Of a stretch of 64,000 nt of DNA, positions 8,932-17,477 are shown one piece after another; within the stretch, counting starts at the first letter, position 1, and each line of letters opens with the position of its first letter. The position numbers and the translations under genes are program-made. The stretch comes from Armatimonadota bacterium (GTDB taxonomy: Bacteria; Armatimonadota; Fimbriimonadia; Fimbriimonadales; Fimbriimonadaceae), in assembly GCA_016223145.1 (NCBI GenBank), contig JACRPN010000008.1:298103-362102 (forward strand), read 5' to 3'. The notes under the pieces were generated by a model, which was not told the origin of the DNA, did not search any database, and was given only the letters and a program-made list of their open reading frames with translations.

Positions 8932-9325
8932 GTCTGCACCTGCAGGCTTTTAGAAGGCGGGAATAGGTTAGGGTGGTGAGAATGGTGAGCGTGAGCTCGT
9001 AGCCGCAGGCTCCGTGCCTGCGGCCTGGAGTCTGCACTTGCTGGCTTTGAGAAGGCGTGAACAGGTGAGGGTGGTGAGAATGGTGAGCGCGAGCTCGTAG
9101 CCGCAGGCTCCGTGCCTGCGTCCACGGGGTCTGCACCTGCTGGCTTCTAGAAGGCGGGAATAGGTTAGGGTGGTGAGAATGGTGAGCGTGAGCTCGTAGC
9201 CGCAGGCTCCGTGCCTGCGTCCTCGGGGTCTGCACCTGCTGGCTTTGAGAAGGCGTGAACAGGTGAGGGTGGTGAGAATGGTGAGCGTGAGCTCGTAGCA
9301 GCAGGCTCCGTGCCTGCGTCCCTAT
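8932..9325. repeat. Four tandem 98-99 bp units in an ABAB pattern
   Basis: Units start at 8932, 9030, 9129 and 9228, each with GTCTGCAC at its head. Each ends with GAGCTCGTAGCCGCAGGCT and a small palindrome, GCAGGC-TCCGT-GCCTGC. Units 1 and 3 share GCGGGAATAGGTTAGGG; units 2 and 4 share GCGTGAACAGGTGAGGG. This points to a duplicated 198 bp pair. Open frames across it are low complexity and are not called as genes. Confidence 0.93.
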
Positions 9326-9423
9326 CCACAACCCACAAACCCTCCAACCCAACCTGTTTCCTCTAGCTTTTCGAACTAGAAAACCTAAAGAACATTCTCA
9401 ACGATCCGACAATTAGGATCACT
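9326..9423. promoter_or_regulatory. Short spacer before the GGDEF gene
   Basis: AT-richer than its surroundings. TAGGAT at 9414-9419 sits four bases before the ATG at 9424 and could be a -10 for a leaderless transcript. It is weaker than the other examples in this window. Confidence 0.35.
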
Positions 9424-10545
9424 ATGGCCATTTGGCATGCTTTTAGGGAAGGGGATGGGAAGAGGAAGGGACAAGGGCGCAAGGTCAGGCGGCCGCGGCG
9501 CAGCCGTTCGGTGATCGACGTGACGCGCCTCATGACGGGTCGCCAACGAAAGACAAGGTGTCCATGGCGCAGGCTCACCGAATACATTTGCAGCCTTGAC
9601 TGGCCGGAGTGGATGCTCAACGTTTGGGACTTCCTGATCGACGAGTTTCCCGAGGTTCTGGGTACATGTGAACGCGCCGCAGCCCTCACAACCACGACGG
9701 CGAGATCGGGACTCAAGGCGTTCCAATGTCGCCCGTGGCTGAAGGGTGCGCTCTATTCAGCGGTCGCGCTGGCTCTCACGACCCTAGCCCAGGCGATGCT
9801 TGGCAACCCCTCCGGTTCGCGATTCCTGTACCTGCTGCCGATCTGGTTTGCCACTCGGCTGTCGGGCCGAGGAGTCGGCTTTGCAAGCGTCTTGGCCGTC
9901 TCGTGGCAGATGGCGTACTCCGATCATGGCGAAGGGCACGCGCTAGCGTTGCTCGAACCCAACGGGCTCTTGCGAGTTGGTTCCCTGACCGCTCTCATGC
10001 TCATCATTTCGCAGGTCGAAGGGCGCCTGCAAAGCATTCAGGAAGCGGCTCGTCGCGACCCTTTGACACAGGTGCTGAACAAGGCAGAGATCGAGCATCG
10101 CGTCGGAGAGGCGATCCGGCTATGGCAAAGGCACAAAGTTCCGGCCTATGTCGTGATGGTGGATTGCGACCGGTTCAAATCCATCAACGACCGCTATGGC
10201 CACGCCTTCGGCGACATCGTGCTGCGGTTCTTGGCTCGACGGCTGCAGTCGGCGGCAAAGTCCAATGGAATGGTCGGCCGTGTTGGGGGCGATGAGTTCC
10301 TGATTCTGTTTCAGGGTTTGAATTCCGCCACGGTCAAGCGCCGGATGAGCTCAGCCGCGCACATCTTTGAGAAGTACGTCTCCGGTATGGGTCTCGACGC
10401 ATCGATCTCTTGTGGCGTCGTCGAAATAGGCCCCGGCGCGGACTCCCTAGAGCGCGCCTTGTCAAGCGCCGACCAAAGGATGTACCTGCAAAAGCGGGCC
10501 GGCCGAATCGAGGCGCGCCCGAGCGGCGCCTATCTCACCGCGTAG
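9424..10545 (+). CDS. Membrane GGDEF-domain diguanylate cyclase
   Basis: Up to 373 residues. The first about 100 are polar and Arg-rich with no recognisable domain. Three or so membrane helices follow (about 108-195). A GGDEF domain covers about 205-365, with RDPLTQVLNK at its head, VDCDRFKSIND and the intact active-site motif GRVGGDEFLILF, so it should make cyclic di-GMP. The start is uncertain: ATG codons at 9424, 9532 and 9613 are in frame, none with a good ribosome site, and the poor quality of the N-terminus suggests a later start. Two genes with HD-type phosphodiesterase domains lie at 20778 and 22013. Confidence 0.8.
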   Translation: MAIWHAFREGDGKRKGQGRKVRRPRRSRSVIDVTRLMTGRQRKTRCPWRRLTEYICSLDWPEWMLNVWDFLIDEFPEVLGTCERAAALTTTTARSGLKAFQCRPWLKGALYSAVALALTTLAQAMLGNPSGSRFLYLLPIWFATRLSGRGVGFASVLAVSWQMAYSDHGEGHALALLEPNGLLRVGSLTALMLIISQVEGRLQSIQEAARRDPLTQVLNKAEIEHRVGEAIRLWQRHKVPAYVVMVDCDRFKSINDRYGHAFGDIVLRFLARRLQSAAKSNGMVGRVGGDEFLILFQGLNSATVKRRMSSAAHIFEKYVSGMGLDASISCGVVEIGPGADSLERALSSADQRMYLQKRAGRIEARPSGAYLTA

Positions 10546-10560
10546 CGAAACCCGCTCTGC

Positions 10561-10576
10561 CATACTCGCTGAAATG
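10561..10576 (+). promoter_or_regulatory. Putative leaderless -10 and start, hydratase gene
   Basis: CATACT at 10561-10566, seven bases, then the ATG at 10574. There is no Shine-Dalgarno sequence. Confidence 0.5.
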
Positions 10577-11329
10577 CTCAACGTCGCGCAATCCGGACCC
10601 CTGTTGCAGGTTTCACTGAACCGGCCTGAGGTTCGGAACGCTTTCAACGACGAGCTGATTGCCGCTCTGAGCGAGGTTTTTTTGGACTTACCCGCGGGGG
10701 TTCGGTGCGTCGTGCTCTCGGGCGAGGGCAAAGCGTTTTCGGCAGGCGGCGACCTTGAGTGGATGCGCCGGGCGGCGGCGTATTCCGAGGAGCAAAATGT
10801 TCAGAACGCTCTGAAGCTGGCGCGGCTGTTTGAGGCCATCGTGAGCTGCCCGGCGGTGGTGATCGCCAAAGTGCACGGCGCGGCTTTTGGCGGAGGATGC
10901 GGGCTTGTAGCGGCGGCAGACGTGGCCGTCTGCGAGGCTGAAACCAAGTTCGCATTTTCGGAAGTGCGATTGGGGCTATTGCCGGCCACCATTTCGTCGT
11001 TCGTGATTCCGAAGATTGGCGCAGGCCATGCCCGGGCGCTCTTTTCGACCGGCGAGGCCTTTGGGTCCGAAAGGGCACTTAGGATCGGTCTCGTACACGA
11101 GGTTGCCGGAGCCGATTCGCTCCATTCAGCCGTGGAAGCCAAGGTCCAGGCGGTGCTCGCATCCGGTCCGGACGCTTGCGCCAGGGCCAAGCGCATCGCC
11201 GCCGAACCGCCGCTTGCCATCGAGGCTGCGGCTATGCTTCTAGCGGAGGCTCGCGCGTCCGACGAGGGACGGGAAGGTGTCGCGGCGTTTCTGGAGAAGC
11301 GGCCTGCGAGGTGGGCGCCAAAGGCATGA
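10574..11329 (+). CDS. liuC: Enoyl-CoA hydratase family, likely methylglutaconyl-CoA hydratase
   Basis: A 251-residue crotonase-fold protein. The oxyanion-hole segments are visible: AFSAGGDLEWMRR near 56 and HGAAFGGGCGLVAAADVAV near 96-115. The GDLEWMR/Y.EEQN signature and FAFSEVRLGLLPATIS match methylglutaconyl-CoA hydratases of leucine breakdown rather than general enoyl-CoA hydratases. The next gene, which overlaps by ATGA, is a biotin carboxylase of the methylcrotonyl-CoA carboxylase type, the step just before in the same pathway. Acetoacetate, the end product, could be used by the acetoacetyl-CoA synthetase at 57422. Confidence 0.83.
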   Translation: MLNVAQSGPLLQVSLNRPEVRNAFNDELIAALSEVFLDLPAGVRCVVLSGEGKAFSAGGDLEWMRRAAAYSEEQNVQNALKLARLFEAIVSCPAVVIAKVHGAAFGGGCGLVAAADVAVCEAETKFAFSEVRLGLLPATISSFVIPKIGAGHARALFSTGEAFGSERALRIGLVHEVAGADSLHSAVEAKVQAVLASGPDACARAKRIAAEPPLAIEAAAMLLAEARASDEGREGVAAFLEKRPARWAPKA

Positions 11330-13026
11330 TCCGTAAGCTGCTCATCGCCAACCGGGGAGAGATCGCCGTGCGCATCATGCGGACGGCCCGGACCATGGGC
11401 GTTCGCACCGTTGCCGTCTTCAGCGACGCCGATGCCGAGAGCCTTCACGCCAAGCTCGCTGATGAACGCGAGGGCCTGGGGGCGCCGGACCCGGTCGAGA
11501 GCTATCTGAACATCGAGAAGATCGTCGGGGCCGCCAAGGCGACGGGCGCCGATGCCATCCATCCGGGCTATGGGTTTTTGGCCGAAAACGCCGACTTTGC
11601 CGATGCCTGCGCGGAGGCCGGTCTGACGTTTGTCGGGCCGACCGGGGCAGCAATGCGAAAGCTCGGCGCAAAGATCGAGGCCAAGCAGCTTGCGGTCTCA
11701 GCGGGAGTTCCCGTCGTGCCCGGCTTTTTCGAGAAGGGAGCGCCAGCCGAGAGACTCAAGGCTGAGGCCAAGAAGATTGGATTCCCTGTGATGCTGAAGG
11801 CTTCGGCCGGAGGTGGCGGGCGAGGGATGCGAGTCGTCCGTGATGAGTCCTCCTTCTTCTCCCACCTGGAGACGGCTTCCTCCGAGGCTCTGAACGCCTT
11901 CGGCGATGGCGCGATGATGGTGGAGAAGCTCATCGAGAGGCCCCGTCACGTCGAGGTTCAGATTCTGGCGGACCACCATGGCCGCGTCGCAGCGCTATAC
12001 GAGCGAGAGTGCTCGATCCAGCGACGGCATCAAAAACTGATCGAAGAAGCGCCGTGGGGAGGTGATGCGCGATGGGCTATGCGCGATGGAAGACAGGAAG
12101 CGACCTCGCCACTTCGGGGAGAGGTTGGTGAACGCAGTGAACCGGGTGAGGGGGCAATGGAAGGCGATGCGCGATGGGCGATGGGCGATGGGGACAGACA
12201 ATCCACCTCGCCCCTTGTGGGAGAGGTCCGGCTCCACCCCGAAGGGGAAGGAAGTGAGCGCAGTGAACCGGGTGAGGGCGTGGCTTGGCCCGACCTCCGA
12301 GAAGCAGCCGTCCGCCTAGCGCAGGCCGCAGGCTACACCAACGCCGGCACGGTCGAGTTCATCGTCGACGACGCCACGGGCCGGTTCTACTTCCTTGAGG
12401 TAAATGCCCGGCTTCAGGTCGAGCACCCTGTCACCGAGCTCATCACCGGGCTCGACCTTGTGGCGTGGCAGCTCAAGATCGCCTCAGGAGAGGCCCTCGA
12501 CCTTCCGTCACCCCTGATGAACGGCGAACGAACAGGCATCTGCGGCCACGCGATTGAGGCACGGATCGTCGCCGAAGATCCCGCGAACGGCTGGCTGCCC
12601 TCGATTGGCCGGATCGTGGGTTGGGCCGAGCCGAAGGGTCCGGGCATCCGGGTGGACACGGGCTTCGGCGCGGGGCTGGAAGTCTCCCGCTACTACGATT
12701 CGCTTCTTGCTAAGGTGATCTTGCATGGGGCCAACCGCGAAGAAGCCCTCTTGCGGATGGAATCGGCCCTAATGGACTTCCATATCCTTGGCGTGAGGAC
12801 CAACATCGAGTTCTTGCTGGCGGTGCTCCGACACCCGGACTTCCGAGCCGGGCAGTTCGACACAGGGTTCTTGGGGCGAGAATTCGAGGGTTGGGCCCCG
12901 AGTGATTCCTTCCCGAATGCGCTGGCAGCGCTCTGCAGCGCCCCGCCGACTGGGTCCACAACCGGCAAGCCGGCTGCTGCGATCCCGTCGGTATGGCAGA
13001 GCGCAGATACCTTTCGTAACGTCTGA
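11326..13026 (+). CDS. Biotin carboxylase subunit, repeat-interrupted, without biotin carrier domain
   Basis: A 566-residue protein. The biotin carboxylase fold is clear: IANRGEIAVRI at the start, HPGYGFLAEN, the Gly-rich ATP-grasp loop ASAGGGGRGMR, ECSIQRRHQK, NARLQVEHPVTE and GHAIEARIVAEDP. Residues about 244-322 are a foreign insert made of two palindromic repeats plus short GCGATGG-type repeats, replacing the usual short 'SPALTPELR' loop. The protein stops at WQSADTFRNV, where methylcrotonyl-CoA carboxylase alpha subunits go on to their linker and biotinyl domains; neither is present. Pairing with liuC suggests a liuD-type gene that has lost its end. A free-standing carboxylase using a carrier elsewhere is the other reading. 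Confidence 0.85.
   Translation: MIRKLLIANRGEIAVRIMRTARTMGVRTVAVFSDADAESLHAKLADEREGLGAPDPVESYLNIEKIVGAAKATGADAIHPGYGFLAENADFADACAEAGLTFVGPTGAAMRKLGAKIEAKQLAVSAGVPVVPGFFEKGAPAERLKAEAKKIGFPVMLKASAGGGGRGMRVVRDESSFFSHLETASSEALNAFGDGAMMVEKLIERPRHVEVQILADHHGRVAALYERECSIQRRHQKLIEEAPWGGDARWAMRDGRQEATSPLRGEVGERSEPGEGAMEGDARWAMGDGDRQSTSPLVGEVRLHPEGEGSERSEPGEGVAWPDLREAAVRLAQAAGYTNAGTVEFIVDDATGRFYFLEVNARLQVEHPVTELITGLDLVAWQLKIASGEALDLPSPLMNGERTGICGHAIEARIVAEDPANGWLPSIGRIVGWAEPKGPGIRVDTGFGAGLEVSRYYDSLLAKVILHGANREEALLRMESALMDFHILGVRTNIEFLLAVLRHPDFRAGQFDTGFLGREFEGWAPSDSFPNALAALCSAPPTGSTTGKPAAAIPSVWQSADTFRNV
12055..12291. repeat. Palindromic repeat cluster inserted in frame in the biotin carboxylase gene
   Basis: Two copies of the CCCCTCACCCGGTTC...CTCTCCCC...GGCGAGG family lie in reverse orientation at 12104-12154 and 12206-12279. 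They are separated and preceded by GATGCGCGATGGG / GGGCGATGG short repeats. The whole stretch stays open and adds about 79 residues (DARWAMRDG, GEVGERSEPGEG, repeated) to the enzyme. Confidence 0.9.
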
Positions 13027-13053
13027 TCCAGCGCGCCCACTCGGTTCACAAGC

Positions 13054-13067
13054 TAGAATCTGGCGTG
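13054..13067 (+). promoter_or_regulatory. Putative leaderless -10 and GTG start, glycosyltransferase gene
   Basis: TAGAAT at 13054-13059, five bases, then GTG at 13065. There is no Shine-Dalgarno sequence. Confidence 0.5.
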
Positions 13068-14075
13068 CTCCGCTTTGAGGGCCAGGCCCTTCCGCCCAAC
13101 CCCGCCATCGCCGTCATTTCGAACGACGCGATCGGCAACTTTGTGGCGGCGACCCCTCTGCTCCAGATGCTCCGAGAGAAGTATTCGCCCTGCGAGATCG
13201 TGTACTTCGGCGGCAAACGGACTTTGGAGTTTCAAGAGGCGTCGGACCTATTTGAGTCGCACGAGCCGCTGCACGGTTCCGATTCAGCGACAGCGGTCGA
13301 GATGCTGGCCCGCTGGGCCGGGAATTTCGACCTCGTGGCGAACGTCGAGGTCGGCCCGCTCGCCAAGACGGCGGCGGCGCTGATCGCCAAGCCCGAGGGA
13401 TTCGTCGCGGGTCCCTGCGCCGGTCCGGGTGGACGCGGGGAGTTGGCGTTTTTAGACGATGAGCCCGGGCGGCTCTGGCGCGATCCCGAGTGGATCGCCG
13501 AGGACCTCACCGAGCGCTACAAGTGCTTGAACTCCGGCTTCATCGGCGAGATTTTCTGCCGTGGAGCCTATCTGGGCGGGCCGATCCCGCCTTACCGAGT
13601 GCCGAGTGCCGAGCCTCCGATGCCGATCCCGGATGTGCTCATCGGGTGCTCAGCGAGCCTGTCCGAGAAGCTCTGGCCCGTGGAGTCCTGGATTAAGGTG
13701 CTCCAGGCGCTGGCCGAACGGGGCGTTTCGGCGGGTCTGCTGGGCGCAAAGCCGTCGGACCAGCGTGCGCTTTGGCTTGGGGCGAGCGCCGAGGAGGTCA
13801 TGGTGCGCTCGGGGCTGGTGCTGGACCTGCGCGGGCGGCTCACGCTGCCCCAGGTGGTGGGCGCTCTGGGCAAGGCACGCGCCGTGCTCAGCCTGGACAA
13901 CGGGATTCTGCACCTGGCGGTCGCGGCGGGAACGCCGACGGTCGGGCTGTACCGCCACGGCATCCACCGTCTCTGGGCACCGCCCTTTGAGGGCTTGACA
14001 GTCATGACGCCAGGGGAGGGAAGGGAAGTGGCGGAGATTGAGCCTGATAGGGTGCTTGCGGCGCTGCAGATTTGA
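13065..14075 (+). CDS. Glycosyltransferase family 9 (heptosyltransferase-like)
   Basis: A 336-residue protein with the two Rossmann halves of GT9/GT-B enzymes. It has an N-terminal ISNDAIGNFVAATPLLQMLRE, like the 'GDxxxxTP' start of heptosyltransferases. The C-terminal half has SLSEKLWPVESWIKVLQAL and a sugar-nucleotide region AVLSLDNGILHLAVAAGTPTVGLY, the usual 'DSG..H.A.A.G.P.V.LFG' motif with N for S. It probably adds a sugar to lipopolysaccharide core or another cell-surface glycan. It starts with GTG and seems to be a single-gene unit with its own promoter. Confidence 0.8.
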   Translation: MLRFEGQALPPNPAIAVISNDAIGNFVAATPLLQMLREKYSPCEIVYFGGKRTLEFQEASDLFESHEPLHGSDSATAVEMLARWAGNFDLVANVEVGPLAKTAAALIAKPEGFVAGPCAGPGGRGELAFLDDEPGRLWRDPEWIAEDLTERYKCLNSGFIGEIFCRGAYLGGPIPPYRVPSAEPPMPIPDVLIGCSASLSEKLWPVESWIKVLQALAERGVSAGLLGAKPSDQRALWLGASAEEVMVRSGLVLDLRGRLTLPQVVGALGKARAVLSLDNGILHLAVAAGTPTVGLYRHGIHRLWAPPFEGLTVMTPGEGREVAEIEPDRVLAALQI

Positions 14076-14236
14076 ACGACAGGAATCCTTGAAATCCTCC
14101 AAATCTCTCGTCACTTCGGGGAAAGCAGTACGTAAGTAGGCCTGTTGCGCCTGGTTTTGCGGGCATGGCGCTTCCTTCACGACCCAACTGACATGGATAG
14201 GCCAAGTTGTCAACCAGGAACTGCTCGGAGCAGTGC

Positions 14237-15286
14237 TTACTTAAGTTCGACGAGGAGAAACCGGCCTGGAGTAGCGCCGATCCTCTTCGGCTGGTGAAGC
14301 AACAGGAACTTGCCGTTCGCGCTCCTTCCCGCAAGCTGGAAGTTCCCGACCCTCTTCCAAGTACCGCCCCTAGACGTCACGAATAGACTTGGCTTCGCTT
14401 CCCTTGGAGTCCAGGATGTCCATGCCCAAACGCGTCCGCGCGCTGCGGTGGACTCTATTCGCCAGCCCTTCTCTTGTCTCGGCAGCCTTACGAACCGTTT
14501 CCGATAGGCGTCGAAGTAAGAGTCGCCATGAAGGTAAGCAATTAGGCCGTTCTCGATATCAGCAGAGGTCGGATATTCTTTTTGGTTAGGGAATGTCCTC
14601 AGTTCCTTAGGCAAATTGGGTTCACACAGCGGGATAGCGAGTCCAACCAGCTTACGTTCGCTAGCGGTAAGACTGCTCTTTGTCAGGAAAGTCAGTCCAC
14701 TATCACGCAATGTCGCGAATGCAACTGTCACACTGGTGTTCCTGGAGTGCGAATTGCTGGCGGTGCCTCCGCCCTTGATGATCGCTATCCGGACGCCATG
14801 CGCGGAAACCTTCGATTCCAGCATGCCGGTGGCCGTTCCAAAGGACCGTGTTTGTCCGAAAACCGCAGACGCAATCCCGTTGCGGCGGATTGTGAACATC
14901 CCGATGGCGTCAACCTGATTTGTCGATTGAGTGTTCGACTCTGACCCACTACGCCGAACGCAGAGAAGGCGGCCTTCGTCTGGGCACGCGACCGGTAAGA
15001 AGTTGTCGCTGGGAATTGCTGACTTGTCGGACGAAGCGACGGCCGAGTCGGCAAGCGAGACCGACCAAACATGGGCGCCCGTCATTGCATCCGCAGCCGA
15101 AGCGGTCCCATCTTGAACATCATACTGGACCAAGACCTTTCCGTCATCCGAGACGATTAGCATATCGAGCGTGGGGTATCCCACGGCGAACCTAAGTTCT
15201 GATACGCCTTTGAGGTCTTCAACGTTTGAGATCGAGGAGTTGGACTGTGTGTGGAGTGCGGACAAGAAGATGAGTGTCGATATCAT
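14237..15286 (-). CDS. Secreted protein of unknown function
   Basis: A 349-residue protein with a short signal peptide (MISTLIFLSALHTQ). The rest has repeated strand-like segments of the kind seen in beta-propellers or lipoprotein sensor domains (MLIVSDDGKVLVQYD, LIAYLHGD, RGRVWAWTSW, SLFVTSRGGTWKRVG), but no family was recognised. It overlaps the upstream M61 peptidase gene by ATGA, so the two are co-translated. Its base composition is a little less GC-rich than the neighbours. Confidence 0.6.
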   Translation of the reverse strand: MISTLIFLSALHTQSNSSISNVEDLKGVSELRFAVGYPTLDMLIVSDDGKVLVQYDVQDGTASAADAMTGAHVWSVSLADSAVASSDKSAIPSDNFLPVACPDEGRLLCVRRSGSESNTQSTNQVDAIGMFTIRRNGIASAVFGQTRSFGTATGMLESKVSAHGVRIAIIKGGGTASNSHSRNTSVTVAFATLRDSGLTFLTKSSLTASERKLVGLAIPLCEPNLPKELRTFPNQKEYPTSADIENGLIAYLHGDSYFDAYRKRFVRLPRQEKGWRIESTAARGRVWAWTSWTPREAKPSLFVTSRGGTWKRVGNFQLAGRSANGKFLLLHQPKRIGATPGRFLLVELK

Positions 15287-17004
15287 CGGCTTTGGTTAGG
15301 TCTGATCAAATACTCTGACAGTCTTGCTGACGTGGGCTCCGAGGCGAACGGATCCCGCTCCAAGCGGTATTCGCGTGGGGAGTGCGACTCCATGCGCATT
15401 TTGAGCTCTATAATCTGCCCGCTGCGTTGCACCTTCAGCTTGTAGGCTTGGCCGATCTTCATCCCAGCGAAGAGGGACATGGCGAAGGACTGCCCGTCCA
15501 ATTCGAGGATACTGTCGCCCTTCAGCAGACCCGCTTCGGCCAGAGCGTCGGAGGTGGAGGCGACGACGCCCTCCTTGAAGGCCGCTCCGAAAACGGGAAC
15601 CGGTTTGCCGATCTCGAGGACCCTTAGGCCGATGCCCTGGAGCACCTCGAACGGGACCTCGTCGGTGGATTGCACGATGGTGCGGTAGAGCGCCGAAAGG
15701 TCCTTCCCCGAAACCTCGTTGATCGCTCGCAGGATGCCGTCTTCCTCGTAGCCGTGGTGCGGCAGCTTGTGCTTTTGATAGAGGAGGCGCATCACGTCGT
15801 CGAGCGACTTGGCGCCGTCAGTGGCCTCGCGAATGGCTGCGTCGAAAACCAGCCCCGAGATGAGCCCCTTGTTGTAGTAGTCCAGGTCGTCGTAGCCGAA
15901 GCCGCCGTGCTCCCAGGTCTCTCGGCAAGCGCGCTCGAGGGTAATCCTTTTGCGGGTGCGGCCGCTTTGGAGGGTGTAGATCTGGCTGGAGAAGCTGTCG
16001 AGCAGCCAGGCTTCGTCGTACCTCCCCGACCGGTAGGCGGTCAGGTAGGCATAGTAGTCGGTCACGCCCTCGGCGAACCAAAGGTTGCCGGTGCGTTGCT
16101 CCTGGGTGTAGTCGAACGGCCCGAGGATCTTGGGCCTAATCTGCTTGACGTTCCACGCATGGAAGTACTCGTGCGAGGCGAGGGTGCCCAGGCTCAGCCG
16201 CCCGTTGTTGTTGGTGGCGATGACGTTGCAGGCGCGGTGTTCGAGACCACCGTTGAAGTTGCCCACGGCGAGATGGACGATGTAGAGGTACTTGCGGAAC
16301 GGCGCGCTTCCAAAGAGCTTGATGGCAGGAAGGCTGAGCTGCTTGAGCTCCTCGACCACTTCGTCCTGGTTGGTGGGATAGAGCCCGTTGGCGGTCACAA
16401 ACACGACCTCGAAGGGGATACCGGCGACTTCGAACGGCCTGCGCTGCATTTTGCCAAGCTGGAGCGGGTGATCGATGAACTCGTCGTAGTCTGGGGCCTC
16501 AAACCCGTCCTCTTCGGCAGCCTGCATGGCGGTGGCGACATCCCAGCCGCGCGGCAGCGTGAGCTTCAGGCTGCAGCGCTCATTTTTGCGGCCTTGGGGG
16601 TAGACGAATGTCGCCGGTCCGTTCACGAACGTCGAATCAGACCTGACGTTGACGCCAAAGAACCCCAATCCAGGGTCGTTGCCAAGCACCCGGTAGCTGA
16701 AGGTCATCGGTCCCTGCGTCGGGTTTGAGACCACCCACGACCTGGCGTCTTCACCCGGTCCGATCTGCAGGGCTTGGCCAGCCCCGTTGGCGGCCCGAAT
16801 GTCGGAGAGGTTCTGCTCGTAGCGCTGAAGGAAGTAGAAACCCGGGCACCAGGCTGGGATATGAAAGCTCTGGTCAGGCTCTGTGGTCTCCAGCCGAACA
16901 GAGACCAGGACGGATTGCGCCTGGGGCTGTGGCGTGAGTGTGTAGTGGACGTCGGCCCAGGACAGCACGGGGAGCAGGCAAAGGAATAGAAGGAAGCGTC
17001 GCAT
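15283..17004 (-). CDS. M61-family peptidase with PDZ domain
   Basis: A 573-residue protein. A signal peptide (MRRFLLFLCLLPVLSWA) leads into a beta-rich N-terminal domain, then a catalytic domain with zinc site HEYFH at 278-282 and a downstream WFAEGVTDYY supplying E312. A C-terminal PDZ-like domain (about 475-545; GDSILELDGQSF) follows. This is the glycyl-aminopeptidase-like M61 family, exported to periplasm or surface. The start at 17004 is chosen because the signal peptide begins there; the longer frame reads through dispersed repeats and gives Arg-rich nonsense. No clear Shine-Dalgarno sequence. Confidence 0.88.
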   Translation of the reverse strand: MRRFLLFLCLLPVLSWADVHYTLTPQPQAQSVLVSVRLETTEPDQSFHIPAWCPGFYFLQRYEQNLSDIRAANGAGQALQIGPGEDARSWVVSNPTQGPMTFSYRVLGNDPGLGFFGVNVRSDSTFVNGPATFVYPQGRKNERCSLKLTLPRGWDVATAMQAAEEDGFEAPDYDEFIDHPLQLGKMQRRPFEVAGIPFEVVFVTANGLYPTNQDEVVEELKQLSLPAIKLFGSAPFRKYLYIVHLAVGNFNGGLEHRACNVIATNNNGRLSLGTLASHEYFHAWNVKQIRPKILGPFDYTQEQRTGNLWFAEGVTDYYAYLTAYRSGRYDEAWLLDSFSSQIYTLQSGRTRKRITLERACRETWEHGGFGYDDLDYYNKGLISGLVFDAAIREATDGAKSLDDVMRLLYQKHKLPHHGYEEDGILRAINEVSGKDLSALYRTIVQSTDEVPFEVLQGIGLRVLEIGKPVPVFGAAFKEGVVASTSDALAEAGLLKGDSILELDGQSFAMSLFAGMKIGQAYKLKVQRSGQIIELKMRMESHSPREYRLERDPFASEPTSARLSEYLIRPNQSR

Positions 17005-17477
17005 GGGAGTTGTCGGACTTATTTTGGCGGATGGGGTTCTAGGATGAGGACGGATGACGGCTTGGGCCGATTCGGGGATGGCGCATGGACGAAGGGACCG
17101 TCTCCCTCCCCAACCCCTCCCTTCCCGACGAGCCGGGACTCGGAAGCATTTTCGATGCGCAAAAACATGGGAGGGACTCCGGAAGCGCCAATCGCGTCCG
17201 CGGGTTTTTTCCCCCTCACCCCTGTTCGCTGCGCTCCCCGATAGTCGGGGCAAGCACTAGCCCTCTCCCACGAGGGGCGAGGGGGTTCCTGACATCAAAC
17301 CTCAGACCTCAGACCTCAGACCTTCTTCCCCCTCATCCCTTCAACGCTTCACTCACCTTCCCTCCGGCGCCCCGTCTCCCCGTTTCTCCGAACCTCCCTT
17401 TCACCCCTCACGTATCTCTCACGTCCCTTCGCCCCATTTCCCTCGTCCAAATACCAGTAAGGAGCTAAACTCGCACC
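17005..17477. repeat. Intergenic cluster of dispersed repeats
   Basis: Three repeat types lie side by side in this 470-base gap. At 17099-17173 is a CTCCCTCCCC...CCGGGACTCGGAAGCA...GGGAGGG element, with a near copy at 42417-42497. At 17211-17285 is a member of the CCCCTCACCC...GGCGAGG palindrome family. At 17299-17323 is a three-fold heptamer, CTCAGAC. No gene was found. The gap separates divergent M61 peptidase and MlaD genes. Confidence 0.85.

Noticed and set aside
8932-9325. Array considered as CRISPR
   Set aside because: Units are near-identical over their whole 99 bases with no unique spacers, and no cas gene is present.
8306-9352. 348-residue minus-strand frame
   Set aside because: Made largely of the translated tandem repeat (ARSLRLRAHAHHSHH units) plus a shadow of the metalloprotease gene.
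11176-11325. Longer start for the biotin carboxylase
   Set aside because: The 50 extra residues overlap the hydratase gene and are Arg/Gly-rich. ATG 11326 starts at the conserved MIRKLLIANRG and shows the ATGA overlap.
15670-16728. 352-residue plus-strand frame
   Set aside because: Antisense of the M61 peptidase, whose catalytic motifs are clear on the other strand.
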